A stretch of 64,000 nucleotides of DNA from Gammaproteobacteria bacterium (GTDB lineage Bacteria; Pseudomonadota; Gammaproteobacteria; Pseudomonadales; Azotimanducaceae), in NCBI GenBank assembly GCA_026707045.1, contig JAPOXO010000118.1, forward strand, positions 9,178 through 73,177. Direction: 5' to 3'. The notes beneath the pieces are model-generated. The model saw only the letters and a list, made by a program, of their open reading frames with translations, made no database searches and was not told where the DNA came from. Position numbers and translations under genes: made by a program. This document shows positions 1-9,471 of the stretch, piece by piece; within the stretch, counting starts at the first letter, position 1; each line of letters starts with the position of its first letter.

Positions 1-1
1 A

Positions 2-1129
2 AGCGGTGGCACATCTCAGCAGAGCTCCCAGATCGATCCCATCTTTGAAGGTCTTTTTGAGGGCCAGCTCGGCGATTCGGAGAGCGATTCGCCCGGCGGT
101 GCTTGGCCGCCCGAAACCATGGGAGACTTGCCTGGAATGAATTCTGGACCCGCTCTTGACTCGTCCGATATCCCCGAAGGATCGAGTCTCGGCATCGGAC
201 AAGGACCCTTGGACCCTAGCGCGCTAGGTAGTTTCCCTGACGCAACGCGTCCAAGTATTGCGGGCACTCCAGGCACGGGTGGTGTGGGAACTCCGGGAGC
301 TGAGAATTCGAATGAAAACCCGTTTCAGCTGCGATTGGCCGACCCTCAGACGCTAATCCAGCCCGAAACAAGTCTGCCGCTCGAACAGGCGGATTTGCAA
401 TCCATGCTAGGCGCGCTACTTATTTACATTAGCGATCTTCAGGCATCGCTGGACAAGAAGCAACCACCAACCGAGTTGTTAAACGATTTCCTAATTGAAA
501 TTGCCGAAAATCTCGACAAACTTGAGGCCTTGACCTCTGAAGAAGCCGCAGTCGTTCAAGACCTGTACGATGCGATGCAAATGGCTGGGCAATCAGGAGA
601 TCGTTCATCCCGATTTAATCCAATACCAATCACTCTTACCCCAATACATCAGTCTGATGCTGCCTCCCTGAAGTTTCTTGCCAATCGCATTCTCCTTGAT
701 GTTGAAGCCAGAGTGGATCCGAACAATCCACCCGAAGGCTTCGATTTGGTCGTTCCGAAACTCAGCCTAAATAGATATCCAGATATTTGGCGCGGACTTC
801 AAGTGACACTTGGTCAGGGGTCCGTTGTGCTTGCGCCGCTTGGCAACACAACCGGCGACGAGCCAAGTTGGCGGGCAGTGGCTCACATAGCATCCAGTCT
901 CGACGACATTGTTGTGGGATTCGTCTATTCCACAATCGATGAGGATGGCTTCATGACAGTGTTCGCCGAAAGCAATCGTGTGCGAATCGACGACCAGCCC
1001 ATCGCAGTCCAAGCAGATGTTGCCTTCTTCGGAGTTAGAACCTGGCTCGTGATCTTGTATTGTGTTCTTGGAGCATTGGTCCTGCTCCTGTTGCTGTTCT
1101 GGAGACCAGGCATGCGCCGATCCAGATGA
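2..1129 (+). CDS. Membrane-anchored protein of unknown function (5' end cut by window)
   Basis: The reading frame is open from base 2, so the gene probably begins before the window. An internal Met at 119 is possible as a start but has no clear ribosome site. What is visible has a Gly/Ser/Pro-rich, probably disordered first ~100 residues, a helical middle part (around 440-590), a possible beta-rich part, and one strongly hydrophobic segment right at the C-terminus (about 1040-1110) followed by an Arg-rich tail (RPGMRRSR). This suggests a protein held in the membrane by its C-terminus. I recognise no family. The stop overlaps the next gene's start (ATGA at 1126-1129), so the two are probably translated together and may work together. 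Confidence 0.7.
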   Translation, partial: SGGTSQQSSQIDPIFEGLFEGQLGDSESDSPGGAWPPETMGDLPGMNSGPALDSSDIPEGSSLGIGQGPLDPSALGSFPDATRPSIAGTPGTGGVGTPGAENSNENPFQLRLADPQTLIQPETSLPLEQADLQSMLGALLIYISDLQASLDKKQPPTELLNDFLIEIAENLDKLEALTSEEAAVVQDLYDAMQMAGQSGDRSSRFNPIPITLTPIHQSDAASLKFLANRILLDVEARVDPNNPPEGFDLVVPKLSLNRYPDIWRGLQVTLGQGSVVLAPLGNTTGDEPSWRAVAHIASSLDDIVVGFVYSTIDEDGFMTVFAESNRVRIDDQPIAVQADVAFFGVRTWLVILYCVLGALVLLLLLFWRPGMRRSR

Positions 1130-2700
1130 GCTGGCGAAAACCAATCCTCATTCTGCTTGCGCTGCTTCTCGCGGGAGTCGCTATCACTTGGCTCAATGTT
1201 GGTCGAACCAACATTGACGCTATCGAAGTTGAACTGCGTGCTTGGGAAGCGCCAAATCTTCGAGCGCGAAACGTTGATGATGCCGTCATAAACACGTTGG
1301 ATCGAGGAAGATTTAGCGCTGAGCTCCGCATTCGGCTAGACAAACCTGAAAGATTGGTTTTGCTTTCGCCTCTTCAGGTGGATGAATGTGAGGTCAATCA
1401 AATCGAGTATGAACGTTTTATCGAGTGGGCGATATCTCGAAACAATTCCATTTCGGAGCCTCCCGATTGGTTGGTCTCCACTTCTACAGGACACCGGACT
1501 GCGGGAAGACTGAATTCTCCTGCGAGCGGTGTCAGTTTTCGTGGCGCATCGACATATTGTCGATCCGTAGGAGGACGACTTCCTATGGTGGAGGAAATCG
1601 AAGCTGTCGCACGTGGAAAACAAGGACGCCTCTATCCTTGGGGGAATGACTTTAGTGATGTGGCTTGGCCTTTCAACGAACCAGATCGAAACGCTCAACA
1701 AGCTTGCAAGACTCATCCAAAAACTGCAACTCCGTTGGGTGTGCAAGACTTGGCAAACAACGTGATGGAATGGACGGCAGGCACACTCGCTCCCACGCTA
1801 CTTACAAGCCCTGGTCAAGTGCCGGTCGTTGGCGCACCTCCTGTGCGTACCAATGCACGCGACCTCTATGCACTGACTGCTGCCTGGCTGCCTGTGAGCG
1901 CCGAGATCAAGAGTCATCATCTCGGTTTTAGGTGTGTCTATGAGGGTCCACCGCCCGCTGTATTGCCGTGGGGAACTCCAGCCGGAAGCACGATCTTGCT
2001 CGAAGGGGGTGATTACACTGTCGGACTCCCCGCACAGGCACGAGTCACACAGTTTGTCACTGCACTTCCGCCCGACAGCGATGTGTCTCTCGCAAAGTTG
2101 GTATTGTCAACGGAAAAGTCATTGGGACGTCTTAGGGCGGACCGCTGCGAAGTGAATCGAGCAGACTACGCAAAGTTTCTAGCCGATCCTTTAGTCAGCG
2201 CTGGGCTATATGCCAACGACAATGAACCTGCTGATCATTCACACGAACCAATGAATTGGTCTAGTCAGAAGGAGAACTTGGAGTTTCCAGTCACAGGAAT
2301 TAGCTGGTGGTCAGCGGATGCTTTTGCCCGGTGGTCGGGAGGGCGTCTGCCCACTTCAGAAGAATGGAGAGCCATTGCCGCCGGCACAGAAAAACGATTG
2401 TTTCCATGGGGCGACTCTTACGACCCAGCAAATGCTGCAACGGGTGACGACGCCTCGGGAAGACTTGCCAAATGTGACTCGCAGACGAATGACATTACGC
2501 CGAATGGAATAAGGCATCTCGGTGGAAACGTGTCGGAGTGGACTCGTTCTGTCACACTCGATTCCGGTATAGTGGTAATGTGGGTTCAAGGCGGAAATTG
2601 GATGCTTCCGGGAGAGGACACGACAAGAACAACGTTTAGCAGAAAGGTGCCGATCAACCACCAAACAGAAACCATAGGTTTTCGGGTCGTCTACGACTGA
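1126..2700 (+). CDS. Membrane-anchored tandem FGE/sulfatase-modifying-factor-like protein, probably non-catalytic
   Basis: I start this at 1126, where ATGA overlaps the upstream stop; a longer in-frame start at 1060 lies inside the upstream gene. Residues ~5-25 form one N-terminal membrane helix. Two copies of the formylglycine-generating-enzyme (SUMF1, PF03781-type) fold follow, roughly residues 85-275 and 340-524. Each has the family landmarks: DxCEVN, GGRLP, an E-rich helix, YPWGN / FPWGD, a GxxxLxxNVxEWT-type stretch, and a final GFRC or GFRV. FGE enzymes use a cysteine pair near the C-terminus. Here the second domain's GGNW segment has no cysteine, and the first has lost that segment. 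I infer a structural or binding role (such domains also occur as ligand-binding folds) rather than sulfatase activation. No sulfatase gene is nearby. Confidence 0.8.
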   Translation: MSWRKPILILLALLLAGVAITWLNVGRTNIDAIEVELRAWEAPNLRARNVDDAVINTLDRGRFSAELRIRLDKPERLVLLSPLQVDECEVNQIEYERFIEWAISRNNSISEPPDWLVSTSTGHRTAGRLNSPASGVSFRGASTYCRSVGGRLPMVEEIEAVARGKQGRLYPWGNDFSDVAWPFNEPDRNAQQACKTHPKTATPLGVQDLANNVMEWTAGTLAPTLLTSPGQVPVVGAPPVRTNARDLYALTAAWLPVSAEIKSHHLGFRCVYEGPPPAVLPWGTPAGSTILLEGGDYTVGLPAQARVTQFVTALPPDSDVSLAKLVLSTEKSLGRLRADRCEVNRADYAKFLADPLVSAGLYANDNEPADHSHEPMNWSSQKENLEFPVTGISWWSADAFARWSGGRLPTSEEWRAIAAGTEKRLFPWGDSYDPANAATGDDASGRLAKCDSQTNDITPNGIRHLGGNVSEWTRSVTLDSGIVVMWVQGGNWMLPGEDTTRTTFSRKVPINHQTETIGFRVVYD

Positions 2701-3145
2701 CGATTAGGGTTGACAGCACTGTAGGCGAACTTGCCAGTTAGAAGGCTTGATTGTTTGCTCCTTTCTTTGGCAAGTAGATATCGAGTACGGCAATTGAGTG
2801 AGAACCTAGAGTCCGACTAGCTGTTTTGTAGAGTGATTCAAGAAGCATTGACATTTCTCGTTGTAACATTCAATCGGACTTCTTTCCTCGTGAACCAAAG
2901 TCGGAACCTCAAATTCGCCTATTTCCAACATACAAGTAGCCCGTGGAACGAAATTGCCACAGCGTCTGAAATCGCAATCAAAAACACGACAATGCTCGTG
3001 TTGCAAATAACTGCACTTGTGATGGGGTGCCAGTCCCGAGTGTCATCCACGCCTCGGTGGGTCTGTGCAGAATTTGCCATGGAGTGCAAATATGCCTAAA
3101 TGCGGATTGGAATGCTCGCCTAGACAAACTGAACACTACCAAACA
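2701..3145. other. Intergenic stretch, no supported gene
   Basis: About 360-445 bp, depending on the start of the next gene. A TTGACA hexamer occurs near 2857 but no good -10 is spaced from it. A short open frame at 2992-3099 (35 codons, MLVLQITALVMGC at its start) looks superficially like a lipoprotein leader, but it overlaps possible starts of the next gene and I do not call it. No terminator-like hairpin was seen. Confidence 0.5.
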
Positions 3146-4393
3146 TTGCACTTCTCAACTGGTGTTTTCGGAGAACTTCCAAGTCTCCGGCGATTCCTGC
3201 TTGTTTGTTTTGCTCTGTACGCATCTGTTTGTTGCGGTTCTGAACAAGAAAAGGTCGCGCTCGAGTCAACAAATCTAAGTGTCCTGAAGAGTCGAATAGA
3301 TATGGGCGAAGCTGAAGTTGTGATTCCAGTGCTCGAGAGCATGATCAGCAACATCGAGGAGCATTCTGGCTTATACGACGAAGACCTAGTCGAGCCGTGG
3401 GTTCTGCTTGGCGATGCAAATTATGTTCTCGGTCAACACATGGAGGCCCTAGGCGCTTACCGCAGCGCATCGGGTGTTTCGAGAATCGTAGATGGCCCTC
3501 TCGCTCCTGATCAACGACGAATTGCCTATCGCGAAGGCAACCTACTTGCGCAATTGGGTGCCTGGCAAGAAGCGAACGCTCGCTTCGAACATGCTTACAA
3601 AATAGTCCTCAAGCAGTATGACGACGAACTCGACCCAAAGCGTATTCAAGGTCTCATTCAACTCTTGGACTGGTACGAATCGACGAGAAAATTTGGCGCA
3701 GCCTTAATTCTCTATGACAAACTACGAGAGTATGTAACTGAACAATATCCACCTGCAAATCCTTTTGCTTTGGAGGTGCGAAGAAAGTACGTAAATGCCC
3801 TTCGCGAAGTTCGCTATCCCACACCCGGAACACGTCTTGCTCCAAGGTTTCAAGTTCGGGTACCCGGTTGGGAACCAAAACGCTTCAGAAAGGGACCGAG
3901 TGTGTACGCGCGAGGTATCGCTGAATTACAAGATATCTCTCATATCGTGCTCTCAAACCCCGTTGCGTCGAACGTTGAACGAGCGTCGACGCTCCTGGAT
4001 TTGGCAGATTGGCACGTCTTGTTTAATCGAGCTTATAAGGGCATCGAGTATTACGAGGCAGCGTGGGAACTCCTTGAAACTACGCCAGAGCTTCTGCAAC
4101 AAGCATTTGATAAACCCAACATCATTCACATGTCCGTCACTCGTTCGTGGGTCAGCCCGGAGAGGGGCGTTTCAGAAAAACGCAAGGTTGGAATCGTCGA
4201 GCTCTCATTACACATCAACAATCGCGGAAAAGTCGTCGGACGAAAAACAATTTCGACCTTTCCAGATACTCGTATGGAGTACCGCGTTCGCGTAATTGCC
4301 GAGCATGCGAAGTACCGTCCATCGTTCAAGAACGGTAAGCCTGTACGAACTCGTAACGTACCCTTCATCTACCGCTACGCGCTGGCGAGATAA
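3146..4393 (+). CDS. Exported TPR protein with TonB-C-like C-terminal domain
   Basis: The frame is open from 3065, but the hydrophobic export segment (LRRFLLVCFALYASVCC) begins about 40 codons in. Starts at ATG 3065, ATG 3092 or TTG 3146 are all possible; I choose 3146 because it places the signal peptide at the N-terminus. The body contains tetratricopeptide-like helices (GDANYVLGQHMEALGAYRSA; REGNLLAQLGAWQEANARF). The last ~90 residues (VELSLHINNRGKVVGRKTIS ... AKYRPSFKNGKPV) have the pattern of TonB C-terminal-like domains: a beta strand, then YRP and a GxPV turn. TPR plus TonB-C proteins are known in gammaproteobacteria, usually periplasmic and without assigned substrate. Function here is unknown; an envelope-associated role is inferred. 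Confidence 0.7.
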   Translation: MHFSTGVFGELPSLRRFLLVCFALYASVCCGSEQEKVALESTNLSVLKSRIDMGEAEVVIPVLESMISNIEEHSGLYDEDLVEPWVLLGDANYVLGQHMEALGAYRSASGVSRIVDGPLAPDQRRIAYREGNLLAQLGAWQEANARFEHAYKIVLKQYDDELDPKRIQGLIQLLDWYESTRKFGAALILYDKLREYVTEQYPPANPFALEVRRKYVNALREVRYPTPGTRLAPRFQVRVPGWEPKRFRKGPSVYARGIAELQDISHIVLSNPVASNVERASTLLDLADWHVLFNRAYKGIEYYEAAWELLETTPELLQQAFDKPNIIHMSVTRSWVSPERGVSEKRKVGIVELSLHINNRGKVVGRKTISTFPDTRMEYRVRVIAEHAKYRPSFKNGKPVRTRNVPFIYRYALAR

Positions 4394-4490
4394 TGGCCAG
4401 CAATACAAGCGAATTGAACAAAGGCATCAGTGCACTCGCAAACTGGGAATACCGAGAAGAATCGCTCGTATACTTGGATTGAGCATTCAG

Positions 4491-5324
4491 ATGACCGTAT
4501 CCTCACAGATGATTCCCGCGCAGCAACGTAACCACATCTCTCTTCTGTTTGCGGGGCTCTTTGTCTTGGCCAGTTCCAGTGCATTCTCCGAACAAACAGA
4601 GACTGAAATAGATTGTGATGAATTGCCAGAAAGCAAACAAGCTCTTTGCAAACTTCTAAAACAATGCAGCCTCATTAACAACGAAGACACCCGACAGCGC
4701 TGCTATGAACTGGCTCTTGAAGACGAAGCGCTTGATGCGGAGGGGAACCTACCCGAAGATATTGAAGAGCTTCTAGATTCGCTTCAAACCCAATCTAAGT
4801 CGACCCCCATCGAAACTTCTGCAATCAGAACCGAGACAGAGCCTGATGCGATTAACAGTGGCGCGACAGAGTCGGACGAAACGAACGACGGACAACCCAA
4901 GAAACGAGGTCTCTTTGGCAGGTTGACCGGTGCCCTGACAGCTCCAGTACGAGCTGTTCTGCCCCGTGGTCAGGGAAAGTCGGACCAAGATCGCGCCACA
5001 GCCAAGAATCAATCACGGGACTTAGATGGAAAGGAGCAAACGAAAAGATGGGAAGCTACGATTGAGAAAGTGGGTCGTGTCGACCGTGATGTACATCTCA
5101 TCTTATTGGACGATGGCAATCTCTTCGAGTACATTGCTCCAGCCGAACTTCGCTTTCGAAAAAACGACACCGTCGAAGTCATTCATGTCCAGACCTGGTT
5201 GACCGAAAAATACCGAATCGATGGAAATCGTGGTGCAACTCGCGATGCGCTTTTGATTCCGTGCGACCGAGAGGACTTGAAGGGCAAAATGAAACGCAAA
5301 TGCAAACTCATGGGATTGGACTGA
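4491..5324 (+). CDS. Secreted protein of unknown function, acidic N-terminal half
   Basis: An open frame runs from 4296, but the signal peptide (HISLLFAGLFVLASSSAFSEQ) indicates a start at ATG 4491 or ATG 4509. After the leader comes a Cys-containing helical part with Cys at DCDELP, LCKLLKQC and RCYEL (possible disulfides), then an acidic Ser/Thr-rich linker, a basic patch (KKRGLFGRLTGALTAPVRA), and a C-terminal ~100-residue part that looks beta-rich (VDRDVHLILLDDGNLFEY ... WLTEKYRIDGNRGA) with two Cys at the end. I recognise no family. It lies ~100 bp after the TPR/TonB-C gene on the same strand and may be cotranscribed with it. Confidence 0.65.
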   Translation: MTVSSQMIPAQQRNHISLLFAGLFVLASSSAFSEQTETEIDCDELPESKQALCKLLKQCSLINNEDTRQRCYELALEDEALDAEGNLPEDIEELLDSLQTQSKSTPIETSAIRTETEPDAINSGATESDETNDGQPKKRGLFGRLTGALTAPVRAVLPRGQGKSDQDRATAKNQSRDLDGKEQTKRWEATIEKVGRVDRDVHLILLDDGNLFEYIAPAELRFRKNDTVEVIHVQTWLTEKYRIDGNRGATRDALLIPCDREDLKGKMKRKCKLMGLD

Positions 5325-5587
5325 ATATTGGACGTAGTGTCTTAAACCTACTTGAGACCAAAACGGGTCTTGTTGATGTACGGACGCCTCTGTCGAGCTG
5401 AAGATATGCTCTACAAGACAGAGGAGCAATCCGACAACCTAGTAACTTTCTTCGTTAGACATCTTTTTCATGACAGTTTGAGAAAGTCCATTTCGGCTCC
5501 ACTAATTTCCTTCCACCCGTCCAGTCACATTTCGATTCTCGAATATATGTGTCTCCCGAGCATCTATTTGAAGTATGTAAATCTCAT

Positions 5588-5603
5588 CTAGACTAGAGTC
5601 TAG
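5588..5603. repeat. Perfect 7-bp inverted repeat with 2-bp spacer
   Basis: CTAGACT at 5588-5594 and AGTCTAG at 5597-5603, separated by AG. The loop is too short for a stable RNA hairpin and there is no T-run on either side, so a protein-binding site or chance palindrome is likelier than a terminator. It overlaps the stop codon of the minus-strand open frame ending at 5600. Confidence 0.4.
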
Positions 5604-5887
5604 GCGGGACTGACGGACAAAAGCAGCTGAAGTTGTTCAAAAGTCGACCCGATCCGCAGAATCCTTATTGTCTTTTGACTTGCTTGCTCTGTCTCAAAGA
5701 GAGGTCCGGCCAGAACAACATACGCCAGCGCTCTCCAATTCAAACCCTTTCCCTCATAAACGAATGAAGATTTGACCTCTCGGAAATAAAGGCCTTGCTT
5801 CGAAAACGAATTAGCTAGTTCGAACAGAGCTCCGAATTTTTCACTTCTGCCAACTATAGCGAATTCTTCGACTGAAGATGACCGACT
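5600..5887 (-). pseudogene. Possible remnant of a coding sequence with no start codon
   Basis: Ninety-five sense codons lie between a TAG at 5888-5890 and a TAG at 5600-5602 (minus strand), with no ATG, GTG or plausible TTG near the upstream end. The translation looks like a folded protein: alternating polar and hydrophobic residues such as EEFAIVGRSEKFGALFELAN and LNWRALAYVVLAGPLFETEQ, with few Cys or His. I recognise no family. It could be the tail of a decayed gene, a gene with an unusual start (ATA or ATT), or chance. Confidence 0.3.
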
Positions 5888-6172
5888 CTAGCGGCCGACC
5901 AATCGCAACTGCACGTAAACGTAAAACGTACTCTGAATCTGGCAAATAGTCGTTTAGTCAATCACTTGCTCTTTAAGCACTGTTGATCGCAACAGATTTG
6001 TTCCTTCTTACAAGTCGCACGGTGTATAAAGTTCGCTTCCTTTAACGCAAAAAATCTGCTAAAGTACGCTTAGAAACTTGTGTGCGCGGGGGAGTTGATC
6101 CCGAGGTTGAGAGTGTTCTCCTCCTTCCTGCTCACAGCGTTCTAACTTACTCAATAAAAGAGGCAACGAAAT

Positions 6173-9100
6173 ATGTCTAAGAGATTCCAACCAAAAACCA
6201 CCTTAGTGTGGCTGCTCACGCTGCTCGTGCTTTCATGGTCGGTTGCATCGTGGGCACAGGAAACCGATGAAGACGAAGAGGAAGAGGCTTCAGCGGAAGA
6301 GTCCGAATCAGAGGAAACTGTTGACGAAGACATGGAGACCTTGACGGTCACGGGATCAAGATTAAAGCGTACGACCTACAACAATATTTCGCCGCTACAA
6401 ATTATCGACGCAGAAGTCGAGCGAGAAGCGGGTCTTGTAGACACTGCTGAGATCCTTCAGAAGTCAACGCAGGCCAGTGGTATTCAAATCGACCTTACCT
6501 TCACGGGATATGTTTTGGACAACGGACCCGCGGCGTCGACAATCGCACTACGCGGTCTTGAACCAGATCGCTCGTTGGTACTAGTAAACGGGCGCCGACT
6601 AGCTCCCGCTGGCGTGGAGGGCGCACCCAGCAGTCCTGATCTAAACATGATTCCTGGTATCCTCGTTCAACAGTATGAACTGTTGCTTGATGGAGCTTCC
6701 TCGGTCTATGGATCCGACGCAATTGCCGGAGTAGCAAACATCATTCTTCGGAAGGATTTTGATGGCATTGAAATCGACCTCTTTGCAGATCGAGATCAGT
6801 ACGCAGGAACAACGGGAAAAAACATCGCATTGACCTGGGGCAGGAATTGGGATCGTGGCTTTATAGGAACAGGTGCGACTGTTGAGTTCAACGATGTAGT
6901 CACAATTGGAGACGCGCCCCATACATCTGGTTGCTCAAGCGATGCCGAGATAACGCAAGACGGTGAGGTTCGATCCAAGAGTCTGTGGTTTGAATATTGG
7001 TACGGCATGGAATGGGACGAATGTGGCTACTCAGGGTTGCATGGCAATTGGGTTACGAGAGTGCCATGGGCCCAGCTCCTTTTCTACACTCCTGGTCAAT
7101 CCAATGGTGGATGGAAAGACTTTTCTATTTCCCGAATACGTCTTGGGGGACAATGGTTCTGGACCGACGAAGATAACGACGATTTCAATGATGTTTCATG
7201 GCGACCTTACATCCAAGATGTAAACGAACAGTATCGGACGCTTTATCCACAATTTCGCCGGGTCAATTTCATGACGTATGGCGAATATACATTTGAGGGC
7301 GACGCCAACATCACACCTTTTTACGAGCTCCTTTATTCAAAGCGTTCCTCGGTTCACAATGGCGGCGGATATCAACTATTTCCCGTAGTCAATGCGAATA
7401 GTCCCTATAACATTTGTAATCCCAACAGCTCTATAGGTGTAGATTGCGGTCTGGCATTTAGCCAAGTGTTCGAAAATCAATCCCTCCGCCAGGCAGTATT
7501 CGAAGTATTTGGTTGTGACCCCGGTCCAGGAGGGACTTGTGACCAATCAAGAGCTCCTCTCGGACCTTGGCCTGTCCAACCGGTTGTCGTCATAGAAGGC
7601 GACCGAAACATTTCGCACGTCGATGTCGCGCAATATAGATACGTTGGAGGTGTTCGCTTTGACGTTCCGTTTCTAAACAGCAGGGCTCGCGGAGACTGGA
7701 CTGGCGAAGCCAGCGTATCGTATTCCTTTTCAACAGGAGAGACCCATCGCGAAGGAATATTGGACGACCGTCTCCAACTAGGACTCGGAAACTATTCCTT
7801 CTATGGAATTCCGTGTGTGGATGACTTCGGAATCGTCTCGGATCCAAAAGATTTTGCAGGATGCGTGCCTGTGAACTTATTTGCTCCTAGCGTTCTTTCT
7901 CCCGACCAACAGGGTAATTTTGCGACTCAGCAGGAACGAGACTATCTATTTGGAGTGCGAGCGTTCGATACAGAAATTTACCAAACAATTTTTTCCGTGT
8001 TTCTGACTGGAACGGTCTTTGACTTGCAAGGCGGCCCAGTATCAACCGGCTTTGGCTATGAGGAACGCTTGGACGAAATCGTATCAATACCCAACGACGT
8101 CGCGTCTGAAGGCAAGTTTTTTGGATTCTCAGCCGACCAAGGAGCAGAAGGTGAAAAGTCCATAACGGAATGGTTCGGTGAAGTTGAAATGCCGCTCATT
8201 GGCAACCTGAAGTTTGCCGACGAATTGACAGTCAATTTGTCTGCACGACACTCCGATGACGAATTTGCTGGCACAGCTTGGACATGGTCGGGCAAGGTGG
8301 CCTATCGCCCCTTCTCGTCACTGCTGCTTCGGGCGACCAAAGGAACCTCATTTCGAGGGCCAAACTTGAGGAATCTCTTCCTGAAGGCTCAAACTGGATT
8401 CTTGAACCTGTTCGATCCGTGCGTGATACCAAGTCAAGCCCTCGATCCCATTACCGGGGAATACATCGAAGAAAACGATTTGCGAGAAGAGCACATTCTT
8501 GAGAACTGTCGAAGGACGGGAGCAGATCCTCTCGTTATGGATCGCTTTGCACAGTATAGTGTCGAGGTTGCTTCGGGAGGAGCTCTTGACTTGGTCCCTG
8601 AAACTTCCACTTCGGAGACTTGGGGATTTAGTTTCGAACAGCCGTTTACGAATGCGTTCAATCTCGCTTTGGGAGGAAATGTCTACAAGATAGTTGTCGA
8701 CGACACAATCATCGAACCAAGCGCGGGTTTCATAATCTCTGACTGTTATTACAAAATTACTCTCGATAGCCCCTTCTGCTCGCGAATCACGCGGTCGACA
8801 GACGCTGAAGATCCGATCATCACCTACATTCACCAGGGATTCATCAATCGTGATAACGAAACGGTACGAGGGATCGACTTCAACGTCAGGTATACAGACA
8901 CCTTCACCATACTTGATCGACCGATACTATTCTCATTGGATTACATCGGACACAAGCTTCTCGAGCGATCATCTCTATTCCTTATCATCGGAGACGAAGA
9001 ACCATATGACCGTGTGTCTCAATGGGGATATCATCGATATCGCCATCGATTGGTCTACTCCGCCCAGTTCAATGACATGCGCATAGCACTGAGCACGCGA

Positions 9101-9442
9101 GTATTGGGACGGCAGGATCAGGACGATCTCGCTGAAGATGATTGGGGTTCCGTTCCTGATTTTAGTGGGAATACTTGTTTGGGTCCGGATGAAGGCGATG
9201 TGCTATGCAGAGACATTGGTTCATCCATGAGTTTCTACTTTCACCATACCCTTTCATTCGGATTGGTGCGACAGTCCTACTCGTTCTCAGCTGGTATCCG
9301 AAACATCACAGATGTCGAACCACCCTTTGTGGATGCTTCAGAAGTTTTCTCATTGAGCAATGCGCCACTGGGTGCCGGATACGATCTACTCGGACGTGCA
9401 GTGTATGCAAGTTTCTCTTACCAGCTAGGAGGTGGCCTCTAA
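6173..9442 (+). CDS. TonB-dependent outer-membrane receptor
   Basis: A 1089-residue protein with a signal peptide (TTLVWLLTLLVLSWSVASWA, cut near residue 29). After the leader comes an unusually acidic Glu/Asp stretch, then a TonB-box-like region and a plug domain (about residues 55-190: LTVTGSRLKR, STIALRGLEPDRSLVLVNGR, LLDGASSVYGSDAIAGVANI). The rest is a ~850-residue beta-barrel, ending in ASFSYQLGGGL, with no terminal Phe/Trp. The plug type (RGL ... LVLVNGRR) is common in the large receptor families of marine and freshwater proteobacteria that import peptides, sugars or siderophores. The substrate is unknown, but the secreted S9 peptidase just downstream hints at peptides. A weak ribosome site (AGAGG) lies 8-12 bases before the ATG. 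Confidence 0.93.
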   Translation: MSKRFQPKTTLVWLLTLLVLSWSVASWAQETDEDEEEEASAEESESEETVDEDMETLTVTGSRLKRTTYNNISPLQIIDAEVEREAGLVDTAEILQKSTQASGIQIDLTFTGYVLDNGPAASTIALRGLEPDRSLVLVNGRRLAPAGVEGAPSSPDLNMIPGILVQQYELLLDGASSVYGSDAIAGVANIILRKDFDGIEIDLFADRDQYAGTTGKNIALTWGRNWDRGFIGTGATVEFNDVVTIGDAPHTSGCSSDAEITQDGEVRSKSLWFEYWYGMEWDECGYSGLHGNWVTRVPWAQLLFYTPGQSNGGWKDFSISRIRLGGQWFWTDEDNDDFNDVSWRPYIQDVNEQYRTLYPQFRRVNFMTYGEYTFEGDANITPFYELLYSKRSSVHNGGGYQLFPVVNANSPYNICNPNSSIGVDCGLAFSQVFENQSLRQAVFEVFGCDPGPGGTCDQSRAPLGPWPVQPVVVIEGDRNISHVDVAQYRYVGGVRFDVPFLNSRARGDWTGEASVSYSFSTGETHREGILDDRLQLGLGNYSFYGIPCVDDFGIVSDPKDFAGCVPVNLFAPSVLSPDQQGNFATQQERDYLFGVRAFDTEIYQTIFSVFLTGTVFDLQGGPVSTGFGYEERLDEIVSIPNDVASEGKFFGFSADQGAEGEKSITEWFGEVEMPLIGNLKFADELTVNLSARHSDDEFAGTAWTWSGKVAYRPFSSLLLRATKGTSFRGPNLRNLFLKAQTGFLNLFDPCVIPSQALDPITGEYIEENDLREEHILENCRRTGADPLVMDRFAQYSVEVASGGALDLVPETSTSETWGFSFEQPFTNAFNLALGGNVYKIVVDDTIIEPSAGFIISDCYYKITLDSPFCSRITRSTDAEDPIITYIHQGFINRDNETVRGIDFNVRYTDTFTILDRPILFSLDYIGHKLLERSSLFLIIGDEEPYDRVSQWGYHRYRHRLVYSAQFNDMRIALSTRVLGRQDQDDLAEDDWGSVPDFSGNTCLGPDEGDVLCRDIGSSMSFYFHHTLSFGLVRQSYSFSAGIRNITDVEPPFVDASEVFSLSNAPLGAGYDLLGRAVYASFSYQLGGGL

Positions 9443-9471
9443 GTTATCTTTGCAGTAGGTAAGAACCTCGC

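Larger units (their letters stand above)
5325..6172. other. Long intergenic region upstream of the TonB receptor gene
   Basis: About 850 bp with no ATG-started gene that I can support. It holds a perfect inverted repeat at 5588-5603 (CTAGACT-AG-AGTCTAG) and an unusually protein-like 95-codon open frame on the minus strand (5600-5887), both listed separately. The last ~150 bp should contain the promoter and leader of the receptor gene; a TATAAA occurs near 6023, but I cannot pair it with a convincing -35. Confidence 0.6.

Noticed and set aside
5352..5591. 79-codon plus-strand frame in the long intergenic gap
   Set aside because: No family features, composition not protein-like, and no conserved signal found.
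6151..6351. Ser-rich minus-strand open frame over the start of the TonB receptor gene
   Set aside because: It is the reverse reading of the Glu/Asp-rich codons (GAA/GAG/GAC) after the signal peptide, and has no ribosome site.
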